64,000 nucleotides of DNA from Actinomyces procaprae. GTDB lineage: Bacteria > Actinomycetota > Actinomycetes > Actinomycetales > Actinomycetaceae. The notes under the pieces were generated by a model that saw only the letters and a program-made list of their open reading frames with translations, was not told where the DNA came from and made no database searches. Both the position numbers and the translations under genes were made by a program. The stretch covers positions 558,001 through 622,000 of the forward strand of contig NZ_CP039292.1 of the NCBI RefSeq assembly GCF_004798665.1, given 5' to 3'. Of this stretch, positions 1 to 8,959 are shown piece by piece. The stretch's first letter is position 1; the number at the start of each line of letters is the position of its first letter.

Positions 1-612
1 CCTCCCTACCGCACGCTCAAGGCCCGCGCCCACGACCTGTGCCGCCGCTACAACGCGCTGGACGAGCTGGACCCCGCCCGCGCCGAAATCCTGCCGCAGC
101 TCTTCGCCGGCCTCGGCCCGGAGGCGTACGTGCGCGGTCCGCTGTACGTCAACTGCGGTTTCCACACGACCATCGGCGCGCGCTTCTTCGCCAACTTCAA
201 CCTCACCCTGCTCGACGACGTGCCCGTGACCATCGGCGACGACGTTCAGCTCGGCCCCGGCGTCACCATCGTCGCCGGCACCCACCCCCTGATCGCCTCC
301 GAGCGCCGGCACCTGACCTACCCCGACGGGCACAGCGGCGGCGCCGAGTACGGCGACCCCGTCGTCATTGAGGACCGCGTCTGGCTCGGCGCCAATGTCA
401 CCGTCATGCCGGGCGTCACCATCGGACACGACGCCGTCGTCGGTGCCGGCAGCCTGGTCACCCACGACGTGCCCGCAGGCTGGCTCGCCTTCGGCACTCC
501 GGCCCGACCGGTCCGCGAGATCACCGACGCCGACTCCGTGCACAGCCCCACCTCCGCCGTCTATGGGCGCCTGAGCTCGCAGCGCCGCCCGGCCGGAGCC
601 GACGGGCATTGA
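1..612 (+). CDS. Sugar O-acetyltransferase (maltose/galactoside acetyltransferase type), 5' truncated
   Basis: The frame is open from base 1, so the N-terminus lies outside the window. The first ~40 visible residues (RTLKARAHDLCRRYNALDE) match the short helical N-terminal domain of maltose/galactoside acetyltransferases. A left-handed beta-helix of hexapeptide repeats follows (IGDDVQLGPGVTI, PVVIEDRVWLGANVTVMPGV, IGHDAVVGAGSLVTHDVP). The family transfers acetyl from acetyl-CoA to a sugar hydroxyl in the cytoplasm; the HPL in AGTHPL is the usual position of the catalytic His. The ~20-residue tail after PVREI is low complexity. The stop overlaps a possible TTG start of the next frame, but the real start of that gene is probably 130 bp further on. 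The sugar acceptor cannot be told from sequence. Confidence 0.85.
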   Translation, partial: PPYRTLKARAHDLCRRYNALDELDPARAEILPQLFAGLGPEAYVRGPLYVNCGFHTTIGARFFANFNLTLLDDVPVTIGDDVQLGPGVTIVAGTHPLIASERRHLTYPDGHSGGAEYGDPVVIEDRVWLGANVTVMPGVTIGHDAVVGAGSLVTHDVPAGWLAFGTPARPVREITDADSVHSPTSAVYGRLSSQRRPAGADGH

Positions 613-743
613 CCGCCGGGACGGTGCGCCTGCCCGGCCCGCCCGGCGTACCGCCCCTCAACGCGCACCACCCCTCCCACCCGGGCGGCTTCGTGCAGTG
701 CGCAGCTCGGACCTCAAAGCCCGCCGTGAAGAAAGCAGTACCC

Positions 744-2237
744 GTGTCCGCACAATCCCCAGTCGCCCCCGGCAAGACCATGCCCAGTCCTTACCGGGTC
801 GCCGCCGTCGTCATGATCGGCTCATTCATGTCCGTCCTGGACGGCACCATCATCAACGTCGCCATCCCCGCACTGCAACGCCACTTCGCCGCGCCCGACG
901 GCGTCCTGCCCGCATACTCGACGGTGGCCTGGACCGTGACCGGCTACGCGCTCGCGGTGGCGGCAATCATCCCGCTGACCGACTGGGGCCTGAAGCGCAT
1001 CGGCGCCCGGTGGATGTACATCGGCTCGATCACCCTGTTCACAATCGCCTCCGTGCTGTGCGCCCTCTCCCCGAGCCTCGCCTTCCTGATCGTCATGCGG
1101 GTGGTGCAGGGCCTGTGCGGCGGCTGCATCATGCCCGTGGGCACCACGCTGGTCGCTCGCGCCGCCGGCCCGAACAACCTCGGCCGCATGATGAGCCTGA
1201 TGGGCATCCCCATGTTGATCGCACCCGTGATGGGGCCGATCCTGGGAGGCTGGCTGGTGGAGGCGGCCTCTTGGCAGTGGGTGTTCCTCATCAACCTGCC
1301 CTTCGGGGCGGCGGCCGCCGGGCTTGGGCTGGTCCTGCTCCCGCGCGACGACGAGCGCGGCACCGTCCGCCTGGATGTCCCGGGCGTGGTGCTGATGTCC
1401 CCCGGCCTGGCCCTGACCCTGTGGGGCGTGTCGAATGCGGGCGGCGGCGCGGCCGTCACTGCACCGGTGGTATGGGTGCCGCTGGTGCTGGGCCTGGTGA
1501 TGGTGGCTGCATTCGTGCGCCGGAGCCTGCGCGCCGAGCATCCGCTGCTGGATCTGACCGTCCTGCGCCTTGGCGGATATCGCAATGCCATTGTCCTGGC
1601 GATCTTCTTCCAGGCGGGATTCACCGCGGACCTACTGCTTCTGCCCGCCTACTTCCAGCAGGTGCGTGGTCTGGGCGCCATGGCGGCCGGTTTCTTCATC
1701 GCCCCTACTGGTCTAGGGGCACTCATCTCGATGCCCATCGCCTCCAACCTTGTGGACCGGCTGCCCGCTGGGCGGGTGGTGCCCTTCGGTATGGCGGCCA
1801 TGTTCGCCTCCGTGCTTGCGTTGACTCAGGTTGGAGCGGACACGAGTCTGTGGTGGCTGGGGGTCGTGCTTTCGGTGCAGGGCTTGGGGATCGGCGGCAC
1901 CATGATGCCGGTGTCGACGGCGGCCCTGCAGGCGGTCGACCGCGAGGAGGTCGGCAACGCCACCACGCTGTTCAACATCGGGCAGCAGGTTTTCGGCGCC
2001 GTCGGCATCGCGATCGTGTCCGTGCTGCTAGCGCTGTTCCTGGCGGGGACGGATGCGGGCGCGGCGGCGGTGGCCGGCGAGCTGAGCGGGACGGAGTTGG
2101 CGGACGGCCTCGCCCAGGCCGCGGGGGCGTTCGGCCGAGCCTTCTGGATGCCGACCGTTTCCATGGGCCTGGCGCTGTTCATGGCCTTCCGCCTGCCCAT
2201 GCGTCGTGAGCGCGCCACCATCCCGGCCGAGTCCTGA
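744..2237 (+). CDS. MFS drug/proton antiporter, DHA2 (EmrB/QacA) type
   Basis: About 497 residues if started at GTG 744; a TTG at 609 is in frame but would add an unlikely 45-residue leader. The sequence opens with the classic first helix of DHA2 exporters, including SVLDGTIINVAIPAL (motif D1), followed by many hydrophobic segments consistent with 14 membrane spans. The stretch GLCGGCIMPVG followed by LIAPVMGPILGGWLVE matches motif C of antiporters. It should export a small hydrophobic compound in exchange for protons at the cytoplasmic membrane. No regulator is adjacent, so the substrate is unknown. It converges with the S9 hydrolase gene on the other strand, with 500 bp of repeats between. 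Confidence 0.88.
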   Translation: MSAQSPVAPGKTMPSPYRVAAVVMIGSFMSVLDGTIINVAIPALQRHFAAPDGVLPAYSTVAWTVTGYALAVAAIIPLTDWGLKRIGARWMYIGSITLFTIASVLCALSPSLAFLIVMRVVQGLCGGCIMPVGTTLVARAAGPNNLGRMMSLMGIPMLIAPVMGPILGGWLVEAASWQWVFLINLPFGAAAAGLGLVLLPRDDERGTVRLDVPGVVLMSPGLALTLWGVSNAGGGAAVTAPVVWVPLVLGLVMVAAFVRRSLRAEHPLLDLTVLRLGGYRNAIVLAIFFQAGFTADLLLLPAYFQQVRGLGAMAAGFFIAPTGLGALISMPIASNLVDRLPAGRVVPFGMAAMFASVLALTQVGADTSLWWLGVVLSVQGLGIGGTMMPVSTAALQAVDREEVGNATTLFNIGQQVFGAVGIAIVSVLLALFLAGTDAGAAAVAGELSGTELADGLAQAAGAFGRAFWMPTVSMGLALFMAFRLPMRRERATIPAES

Positions 2238-2262
2238 GTTTGTGAGCGCGTCCCGGCCGCGC

Positions 2263-2376
2263 CCTTCACCGTACGTGTTGGCTTTTCACGTACGCGTTTT
2301 GGAGGTTTCCCCGTGCCAGGACATCGAATAACTCTAGAACGCGTACGTGTGACGGAAAGTCGTATGCGAGGCAGCG
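2263..2376. repeat. Weak 20-bp-phased intergenic array with inverted arms
   Basis: Two adjacent 20-bp units start at 2263 and 2283 and share the core TCACSGTACGYGTT. A third, weaker unit starts at 2303. After a gap, the same core appears inverted (CGCGTACGTGTGA at 2340-2352), followed by a decayed unit containing GTCGTATGCG. The phasing and inversion resemble the clearer arrays at 34.6, 55.5, 61.3 and 62.8 kb. The rest of 2238-2652 shows no convincing gene on either strand. Confidence 0.45.
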
Positions 2377-2652
2377 TCCTCCGGTTGTCTGCGTCGGCAG
2401 ACGCCCGACTCCGGGTTCGCATCTGTAGGCCGTGACGGTGCGGGGCGTGGTGGCGTCCCCGACCCTCGGCCGACTGTGCTTCGCGCTTGAGGGTACGGCC
2501 GCTCGGAACAACAATGCGGAGGCCGTCCACGGGCGCCGCAGGCCACGTTCGGGTGTGGCAGGCTGCGCGCGGGTGCGGGAGAGGCCGTCCTCGGGCCGAC
2601 CAGAGCACGCCACCAGCCGCACCCCCCAAACACGAAGAGTCCGGAGAGCGCA

Positions 2653-2779
2653 ACCGACCTTGGCACGTAAGTTCTACCGACCTCGGTACGTAAGTTCTAC
2701 CGACCTCGGTACGTAAGATCTACCGACCTCGGTACGTAAGTTCTACCGACTTCGGTACGTAAGTTCTACCGACCTCGGC
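2653..2779. repeat. 23-bp tandem palindromic repeat, 5.5 copies
   Basis: Unit starts fall at 2653, 2676, 2699, 2722, 2745 and 2768. Each unit is the palindrome ACCGACCTCGGT (5-bp arms around CC) followed by ACGTAAGTTCT, with a few single-base changes. The same palindrome occurs as pairs at 26362 and 58064. In all three places it lies at the 3' end of a minus-strand gene. Here the minus-strand S9 hydrolase ends inside it: the TAG at 2768-2766 is made by two adjacent units. It may act as a transcript-end structure or a REP-type element. Confidence 0.9.
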
Positions 2780-5108
2780 GGGTGTGGCGGTGGGCGAAGG
2801 CGTGTACCAGGGCACTCACGAAGGCCCGCTGCGCGGGCGTGGCACCGCCACCGTGCCCGCCTGCGGCGCTCTCGAAGTATGTGACTGCCTGTCCCAGCTG
2901 CTCCAGGCGAAAGGCCATGGCGCGGGCATGCGCCGGATGCACGCGGTCGTCTGCGGCCGAGGTCACCAGCAGCACCGGCGGATACCGTCGCCCCGCCCGT
3001 AGAAGGTGCAGTGGCGAGTACTCCCGCATCCACGCCCACTGCTCCGGGTCATCCGGATCACCGAACTCCGCCGCCCACGCCGCCCCGGCCGACAGCTGGG
3101 TGTACCGGCGCAAGTCAGTCAGTGGCACCTCCAGTACGGCCGCCCCGATACGTTCGGGATGCCGGGTCAGTACCTCTCCCGCGAGCAGGCCCCCGGCCGA
3201 GGAGCCGTACAGGCAGATGTCCTCCGGGGCGGCGATCCCGCGCTCCACCAGCGCATCCAGCACCGCCACCAGGTCCTCAACCACCCGGTGTCGGCCCGCG
3301 GCGGTGCCCGCCAGGTGCCATCCCGGCCCGTACTCGCCGCCGCCGCGCGCGTTGACCACCACATAGGTGCCGCCCCGCTCCAACCACGCCTTCCCGGTGA
3401 CGGGCTCGTACCCCGGCGTGAGCGACTTCCCGAACGCCCCGTAGGCGTGCACCAGCACCGGCGCCGACGACGCCGTCGGCCGGCCGATCTGGAAGTAGGG
3501 CACCCGGGTGCCGTCCGCGCTGGTGGCCACATGTTGACTCACCCGTACGCCGCGCGCGTCGAACCGGGCGGGCGCCTGCCGCACCACCGTCATTCCGGTG
3601 AGCTCCCCCGACGCCGTCAACCGGGCGACGGCGAGCGTCGAGGGCGTGGTCCAACCGGACGCCGAGATCCACAGGTAGTCGGTGTCCGCCGGGCGCAACG
3701 GCGTGGCGGACACCGACAGCAGCGCCCGTCCCGGACGCAGTTCGGTGCCGTCGGTGGTGTGGGTCGTCGGCAGGTCGGCGGCGCCGGTCAGGTCGATCCA
3801 GTGGTGCCCCCAACCGCCCGCCGCTGCCCCCGTGCCGGAGACCCCGTCGCCACGCCCGGGCGGCGTGCACACCTCCAGGCGGTGGGCGACGTCGTCGAGC
3901 ACCGTGAGCACCAGGTGGCCCGCGGTCCAGGCGGCCGACAGCAGCGTGGATGAGGCGGAGGGCGCGAACAGGACCTCCGCCTTCCGGTGCCCGTCCAGGA
4001 AGCCCGCCAGGCCGGCGCCCAGCAGGGTGCCGGCCGGATGCGTGACACCGCCCGCCTCCCAGGGACTGCGCAGCTCGATGGTCAGCCAATCCCGGCCGAC
4101 GCCGGCAAGGCTGTCCTCCGGGACCTCAAGCCGGATCGCGTCCGCCGGGACGACATCGCCGTCAGCAGTGGTTACCGTGCCGACGCGCGCCCTTCCGTCC
4201 AGCGCGGCGCGGGCGGGCCCGGTGCCTGCCGGGCAGCCGGCCTCGTCGGGCAGCAGCCAGATGCGTGTTTGTTGGAAGCTGGGCATGGTGGTCAGCCAGG
4301 TCCGCCCCCACGGGTCGCGGGTGGCGAAGGCGGCGACGGCGTCGCCTCCCGCGGTCACCAGCACCTCCGCCTGGTCGGGTGCCTGCCCGCGCCGCAGGCG
4401 CCGCACCTGCCGGGGGTAGCCGGCCCGCGACACCGTCCCGGGCCCGAAGTCGGCGGAGACGATGACGGACTCGCCCGCGTCGTCACCCCAGGTCATCGTT
4501 CCCTTCGACGCCGGACGGTGGAAGCCCCCGTCGGCAGGTGCGATGAAGCGTCGTGCCTCCAGGTCGTACTCCAGGGTGAGGCTCGCGTCGCCGCCGCCCG
4601 GAGACAGCGTGACCAGGGCGCGGCGGCCGGCGCACGGGCCGGTGGTGAGCACCTGCGCCCCGCCCCACACCAAGTCGGCGTCGCCGGTGTACCCGATTTC
4701 TGGGGGCCGGGCACCGGGCGCATTCAGGGCGTCCAGGTCCAGTAGGACCTCCCACTGGGCGGGGGTTGGGGCGCGGTCGGCGCGGGAAGGGGCGCCGGCG
4801 GCATAGGAGTCCCAACTGGTGCGGCGCCAGAGGCCCCGGGGATGATCGGCGTCGGTCCAGAAGTTGTAGAGCATGCCGGCCCGGTCGGCGACGGCGGGAA
4901 TCCGGTCCGGGCAGTCCAGCACCGACTTCAGGTCGGCGGACAGGCCTACGAAGTCGGGGGAGGAGCTGTACTCCAGGCGGGTTTGCCGGTTATGGGCTTC
5001 CGCCCAGGCCGTCGCCCGCGTCCCGCCGGCCTCGTAGAGCCAGGCGGGGGCGACGCCGTCGCCGGGAGGAGAGTCGCTCGCGGCGCCGGCCGGGGCGAGG
5101 GTGCTCAC
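2766..5108 (-). CDS. Prolyl oligopeptidase family (S9) serine hydrolase, copy 1
   Basis: 780 residues, close to the usual size for a seven-bladed propeller plus alpha/beta-hydrolase peptidase of the oligopeptidase B / prolyl oligopeptidase group. The catalytic domain is C-terminal: nucleophile Ser in LYGSSAGG near residue 633, Asp in SAADDRVHP near 716, His in GGHGGG near 752. No signal peptide is seen, so it should be cytoplasmic and cleave short peptides or related esters. The start is a GTG with no good ribosome-binding site, 22 bp after the oxidoreductase stop, so it is probably co-transcribed or translationally coupled. It is paralogous to the gene at 6440-8959. The last residues (RRGR) and the stop codon come from the palindromic repeat. 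Confidence 0.88.
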   Translation of the reverse strand: MSTLAPAGAASDSPPGDGVAPAWLYEAGGTRATAWAEAHNRQTRLEYSSSPDFVGLSADLKSVLDCPDRIPAVADRAGMLYNFWTDADHPRGLWRRTSWDSYAAGAPSRADRAPTPAQWEVLLDLDALNAPGARPPEIGYTGDADLVWGGAQVLTTGPCAGRRALVTLSPGGGDASLTLEYDLEARRFIAPADGGFHRPASKGTMTWGDDAGESVIVSADFGPGTVSRAGYPRQVRRLRRGQAPDQAEVLVTAGGDAVAAFATRDPWGRTWLTTMPSFQQTRIWLLPDEAGCPAGTGPARAALDGRARVGTVTTADGDVVPADAIRLEVPEDSLAGVGRDWLTIELRSPWEAGGVTHPAGTLLGAGLAGFLDGHRKAEVLFAPSASSTLLSAAWTAGHLVLTVLDDVAHRLEVCTPPGRGDGVSGTGAAAGGWGHHWIDLTGAADLPTTHTTDGTELRPGRALLSVSATPLRPADTDYLWISASGWTTPSTLAVARLTASGELTGMTVVRQAPARFDARGVRVSQHVATSADGTRVPYFQIGRPTASSAPVLVHAYGAFGKSLTPGYEPVTGKAWLERGGTYVVVNARGGGEYGPGWHLAGTAAGRHRVVEDLVAVLDALVERGIAAPEDICLYGSSAGGLLAGEVLTRHPERIGAAVLEVPLTDLRRYTQLSAGAAWAAEFGDPDDPEQWAWMREYSPLHLLRAGRRYPPVLLVTSAADDRVHPAHARAMAFRLEQLGQAVTYFESAAGGHGGGATPAQRAFVSALVHAFAHRHTRRGR

Positions 5109-5130
5109 GGGAGTGCGGCGGGAAAGCCGG

Positions 5131-6246
5131 TCAGGCCTGCTCGGGGTGGATCACCTCGTGTGTGCGGGAGGACTCCACGATGGCCTCCAGGACCGTCAGG
5201 CAGCGGATCACCGACTCGTTGGTGATCACCGGCTCGGCGACGCCGTCGACCACGTCGCGGGCATTGCGGTAGAAGTCCATGACGTCCACGTCCACCTCGG
5301 GCAGCGGCAGCACCTCCACCGGCGGGGTAGTGCTCGCCAGGGCCTTGTAGTCGAGGATGCGCGGAGCCATCGTCTTGGTCAGGCCGACGCCCGCCTGCAC
5401 GGGGGTGGCGTCGTCCTCCTCGGCGCCGGTGCGGCGCACCATGCGGCCGTTCATCTCCCAGTCCTCGATGACCACGGTGCCCTCGGCGGACTGCATCCAG
5501 AACTTGGCCTCCGGCAGGAAGGAGGTGGTGGACACGTCCACCATCGCCCGGAAGCCGTTGGCGAAGGTCAGGTGCGCGCGGAAGCCGTCGTCCACCTCGT
5601 GGCCGAGCGCGAAGGACAGCTCTCCGTGGACGTCTACCACGGGGGAGTCCACCATGGTCAGCAGGCGGTCCACGGTGTGCACGCCCCAGTCCAGGATCAT
5701 GCCGCCGCCGTGCTCCGGCAGCTGCCGCCAGTCGCCGGGGATGCCGCGCGAGCCGTGGATGCGCTGCTCCAGGTAGGTGGGGGCGCCGATGAGCTGCTCG
5801 TCGTAGATCTTCTTGATGACGTTGAAGTCGGGGTCCCAGCGGCGGTTCTGGTGCACCATGAACAGCTTGCCGGCCTCATGGGCGACGGCGGCGACCTCAC
5901 GCATCTCGGCGGAGTTCATCATGGCGGGCTTCTCACACAGCACGTGCTTGCCTGCATGCAGGGCGGCAATGGCGTAGTCGCGGTGGGAGTCGTTGGGGGT
6001 GCAGATGAAGACGATGTCCACGTCCGCGTCGGCCAGGAGGTCGGCGGCGGAGGCGTACACGTGCAGGCCGTCGGCCTCGGCGTCCTGGTTGGCGCGCGGG
6101 TCGGTGTCGTAGATGCCGACGACGTCGATGGCGACGTCGTCCAGTGCCCGCAGGTTGCGGGTGTGGTAGACGCCCTGGGTGCCGTAGCCGATGACGGCGA
6201 GCTTGTGGGTGGGAGCGGGGCCTGAGTTCACGGCTTCCTCGGACAC
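5131..6246 (-). CDS. Gfo/Idh/MocA family NAD(P)-dependent oxidoreductase
   Basis: About 371 residues from a GTG start at 6246 preceded by GGAGG; the open frame extends further upstream, but that part is not protein-like. The N-terminal Rossmann fold is clear (LAVIGYGTQGVYH). It is followed by VFICTPNDSH and the family signature HAGKHVLCEKPAMM, whose EKP lysine is the usual catalytic residue. The C-terminal part has DWGVHTVDRLL, typical of the sugar-dehydrogenase fold. Members oxidise or reduce sugars, sugar acids or inositols in the cytoplasm. It lies between two S9 hydrolases on the same strand. The substrate is unknown; a role in sugar use would fit the region. Confidence 0.9.
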   Translation of the reverse strand: MSEEAVNSGPAPTHKLAVIGYGTQGVYHTRNLRALDDVAIDVVGIYDTDPRANQDAEADGLHVYASAADLLADADVDIVFICTPNDSHRDYAIAALHAGKHVLCEKPAMMNSAEMREVAAVAHEAGKLFMVHQNRRWDPDFNVIKKIYDEQLIGAPTYLEQRIHGSRGIPGDWRQLPEHGGGMILDWGVHTVDRLLTMVDSPVVDVHGELSFALGHEVDDGFRAHLTFANGFRAMVDVSTTSFLPEAKFWMQSAEGTVVIEDWEMNGRMVRRTGAEEDDATPVQAGVGLTKTMAPRILDYKALASTTPPVEVLPLPEVDVDVMDFYRNARDVVDGVAEPVITNESVIRCLTVLEAIVESSRTHEVIHPEQA

Positions 6247-6439
6247 GGTGACCTCCGAAAGTGTTTGTGCGGCGCAGTTGCGGCCGGCTGCGATCGGTTG
6301 CTCGCGGCGACTTCGTTGCCGCCGCCGCGTATACCGCGACAGTAGGCGGGGCACGGGCGCGTGCGGCAGGGCGCAGGGGGCCGCTTCCGCCCGGATCGGC
6401 AATAAGGGCGGGGGCTGCGGACGTGGCTCCTGGGCCCGA

Positions 6440-8959
6440 CTACGGCGCCGCGTGCCCGAACACGTCCGCGCCGGAGGCGGCCCGCCGGGCGAAGGCGTGG
6501 ATGAGGGCGGTCGTGGCGGCCCGCTGGGCGGAGATCGCCGTGCCTGCGTGCCCGCCCTCGGTCTGCTCCACGTAGCCGACCTCAAGGCCCAGTTCCCGCA
6601 TGCGGTAGGCCATGGCGCGGGCGTGCGCCGGGTGCACGCGGTCGTCGGCGGTGGAGGTGAGCAGCAGCAGCGGCGGATACTCCCGCCCCGGCACCAGGGC
6701 GTGGAAGGGGGACAGGGGTCGCATGGTCTTCCAATCGTCGGGATCGTCCGGGTCCCCGAACTCGGAGCGCCACATGGCGCCGGCCAGCAGGCGCGTGTAC
6801 CGCTCCAGGTCCAGCAGTGGCGCCTCCGCAATTGCCCCGCCAATCAACTCGGGGTGGCAGGTGAGCATCTCACCGACCAGCAGCCCACCCGCGCTGGCGC
6901 CGTGTACCACCAGCTGCCCTGCCGAGGTCACCCCGCGGTCGATCAGCGAGCGCGCCACCGCAGCGAAGTCCTCCACCACCCGGTGCCGTTCCCGGCCGGT
7001 GCCGGCCCGGTGCCAACCCGGCCCGTACTCGCCGCCGCCACGGGTGCACGCCACCACGTAGGTGCCGCCCCGTTCCAGCCAGGCCTTGCCGGTAAGCGGC
7101 TGGTAGCAGGGGATCTGGCTGGTGCCGAAGGCGCCATAGCCGTACAGCAGGGTTGGGCCGGGCGACGGCTCCCGCGCCGGGGACCCCGTCGCAGGCGCGC
7201 TCGCAGCCGGAACCGACGCCGTACCGCCGTCGCCGGTGCCTGCATTCGCACCGGTGTGTGGCCGACCGATCTGGAAGTAGGGGACGCGCGTGCCGTCCGC
7301 ACTGACCGCCACATGCTGGCTCACCCGCACCCCGCGGGCGTCGAAGCGGGCCGGCGCCTGCCGCAGCACCGACATGCCGGTCACCTCGCCCGCGTCGGTC
7401 AGGCGCGCGAGGGTCAGCGTGGGCGGGGTGGTCCAGCCCGAGGCGGAGATGAACAGGTAGTCGGTGTCCCGCTGCCGCACCGCCTGCGCGGTCACCTCCA
7501 GCAGTGGCCGACCCGGCCGCAGCTCGGTGTGATCCCGGACGGCGGCCGTGAGGCCCCGTCCTGCGCCGTCTCCGGCAGAGACCGGCTGTGCGACGCCGTC
7601 CCGTTCGTCCGGGCGGTAGGCGGCCCCGGTCAGGTCGATCCAGTGGTGGCCCCACTCGCGCCCGCCCATGCCCCGGGCCTGCTGCGACGGCGGGGTGCAC
7701 ACCTCCAGCCGGCCGGCGACGTCGTCCAGCACCGTGAGCACCAGGTGATTCGCGGTCCAGGCGGCGGCGGAGATGAAGGAGGACGGCGTCGGGGCGAACA
7801 GCACCTCCAGGCCGTCTCGTCTCCCGTGCAGCCACTCCTCCAGCGGCGCCGCCAGCAGCATGCCCGCCTCATAGCGGCGCCCCGCCACCTCCCAGGGCTC
7901 GCGCAGCTGGATCGTCACCCAGTCGCGCCCCACCCCGACGGAAGCCGACGGCGGGGCTTCAAGCAGGACCGCGTCCGTCGGCACGATCTCCTCGTCGGCC
8001 GCGAGCGCCCGCCGTGCCTCCGCCTCGCCGCCGGGCACGACGGCGTCGTCGGGCAGCCACCACACGCGCGTGCCGCCCAGGGCATCCATGCGCATCAGCC
8101 AGGTGCGGCCCCAGGCGTCGCAACTGGCCCGGGCGACGACGGCATGAGGGTCCGCGGTGATCAGTACCTCCGCATCCTGGGCCGCCTGTCCGCGGCGCAG
8201 CCGGAGCGCCTGCCGGGGCATGCCCGCCGGTGACAGTGATCCGGCGCCGAAGTCGGCGGCGAGCAGGCAGGTGTTGCCATCTGCGCCCCAGGTCAGGGTC
8301 CCCTTGGACAGGGCCTTGTTGAAGCCGCCCTCGGCGGTGGTTAGGAAGCGCCGCTCCTCCAGGTCGAACTCCTGGGTGGTGGTGGCGTCCGTCCCGCCGT
8401 CGGACAGGCTCACCAGGGCGCGGCGTCCGGCCAGCGGGCCGGTCTGTAGCACCTGCGCCCCCGCCCAGGCCAGGTCGCGGCCGCGCCGACGGCGCTCGGC
8501 GTCCAGGTCGAGCAGCACCTCCCACTCGGTGGCGGAGGCGTCGTCGGGGCGCGGTGGGCGGGAGGGGGCGCCGGCCGCGTACGACGCCCAGGTGGTGCGT
8601 CGCCACACTCCGCGTGGGTGGGCGGCATCGGTCCAGAAGTTGTAGACCATGCCCGCCGCCTCGGTGACCGCGGGGAGCCGGTCGGGAGCCTCCAGAATCT
8701 CCTGCAGGTCCCGGGTCAGGCGCAGGTAGTCCACGTCGTCGGTGAAGGCGGACATGGTCTCATCCGTGCGCGCCGCCGCCCAGGCCAGGGCGCGCTCGCC
8801 GGTGGGCTCGTCCAACCAGGCGGGCACCGGCGGCAGGCCGGGGCCGGCGGTGGCCTGCGACCAGTCCGCCTGCGACGGCGTGCTGCTCCGCTCTGGGGCG
8901 GCTGCGGCGTCGGGCGGAGGGGCGGCGTCGGTGCGGTCCACCGCTCCATTGCAGCACAT
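6440..8959 (-). CDS. Prolyl oligopeptidase family (S9) serine hydrolase, copy 2
   Basis: 839 residues, clearly homologous along its length to the S9 hydrolase at 2766-5108 (shared blocks such as YNFWTDA-HPRG-WRR and ARFDARGVRVSQHVA). Catalytic Ser is in HGASAGG near residue 689, Asp in TADDRVHPAHA near 770, His in EGGHAGT near 802. A Gly/Ala/Pro/Thr-rich insert (about residues 565-600) makes it longer than copy 1 and is probably a surface loop. The start is uncertain: ATG 8959 lacks a ribosome-binding site and a GTG six codons later is possible. It is probably the first gene of a three-gene unit with the oxidoreductase and copy 1. Confidence 0.87.
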   Translation of the reverse strand: MCCNGAVDRTDAAPPPDAAAAPERSSTPSQADWSQATAGPGLPPVPAWLDEPTGERALAWAAARTDETMSAFTDDVDYLRLTRDLQEILEAPDRLPAVTEAAGMVYNFWTDAAHPRGVWRRTTWASYAAGAPSRPPRPDDASATEWEVLLDLDAERRRRGRDLAWAGAQVLQTGPLAGRRALVSLSDGGTDATTTQEFDLEERRFLTTAEGGFNKALSKGTLTWGADGNTCLLAADFGAGSLSPAGMPRQALRLRRGQAAQDAEVLITADPHAVVARASCDAWGRTWLMRMDALGGTRVWWLPDDAVVPGGEAEARRALAADEEIVPTDAVLLEAPPSASVGVGRDWVTIQLREPWEVAGRRYEAGMLLAAPLEEWLHGRRDGLEVLFAPTPSSFISAAAWTANHLVLTVLDDVAGRLEVCTPPSQQARGMGGREWGHHWIDLTGAAYRPDERDGVAQPVSAGDGAGRGLTAAVRDHTELRPGRPLLEVTAQAVRQRDTDYLFISASGWTTPPTLTLARLTDAGEVTGMSVLRQAPARFDARGVRVSQHVAVSADGTRVPYFQIGRPHTGANAGTGDGGTASVPAASAPATGSPAREPSPGPTLLYGYGAFGTSQIPCYQPLTGKAWLERGGTYVVACTRGGGEYGPGWHRAGTGRERHRVVEDFAAVARSLIDRGVTSAGQLVVHGASAGGLLVGEMLTCHPELIGGAIAEAPLLDLERYTRLLAGAMWRSEFGDPDDPDDWKTMRPLSPFHALVPGREYPPLLLLTSTADDRVHPAHARAMAYRMRELGLEVGYVEQTEGGHAGTAISAQRAATTALIHAFARRAASGADVFGHAAP

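Noticed and set aside
2266..2666. Overlapping minus-strand frames of 110-275 codons
   Set aside because: They lack ribosome-binding sites, have Arg/Pro-rich composition typical of shadow frames in high-GC DNA, and overlap repeats.
2653..2779. CRISPR array or iteron-type origin
   Set aside because: The 23-bp units are contiguous without spacers, and the same palindrome recurs at gene ends elsewhere; no replication gene is nearby.
5131..6843. A 570-residue oxidoreductase with an extra N-terminal domain
   Set aside because: The extension is a shadow of the S9 gene; GGAGG and GTG at 6246 mark the real start.
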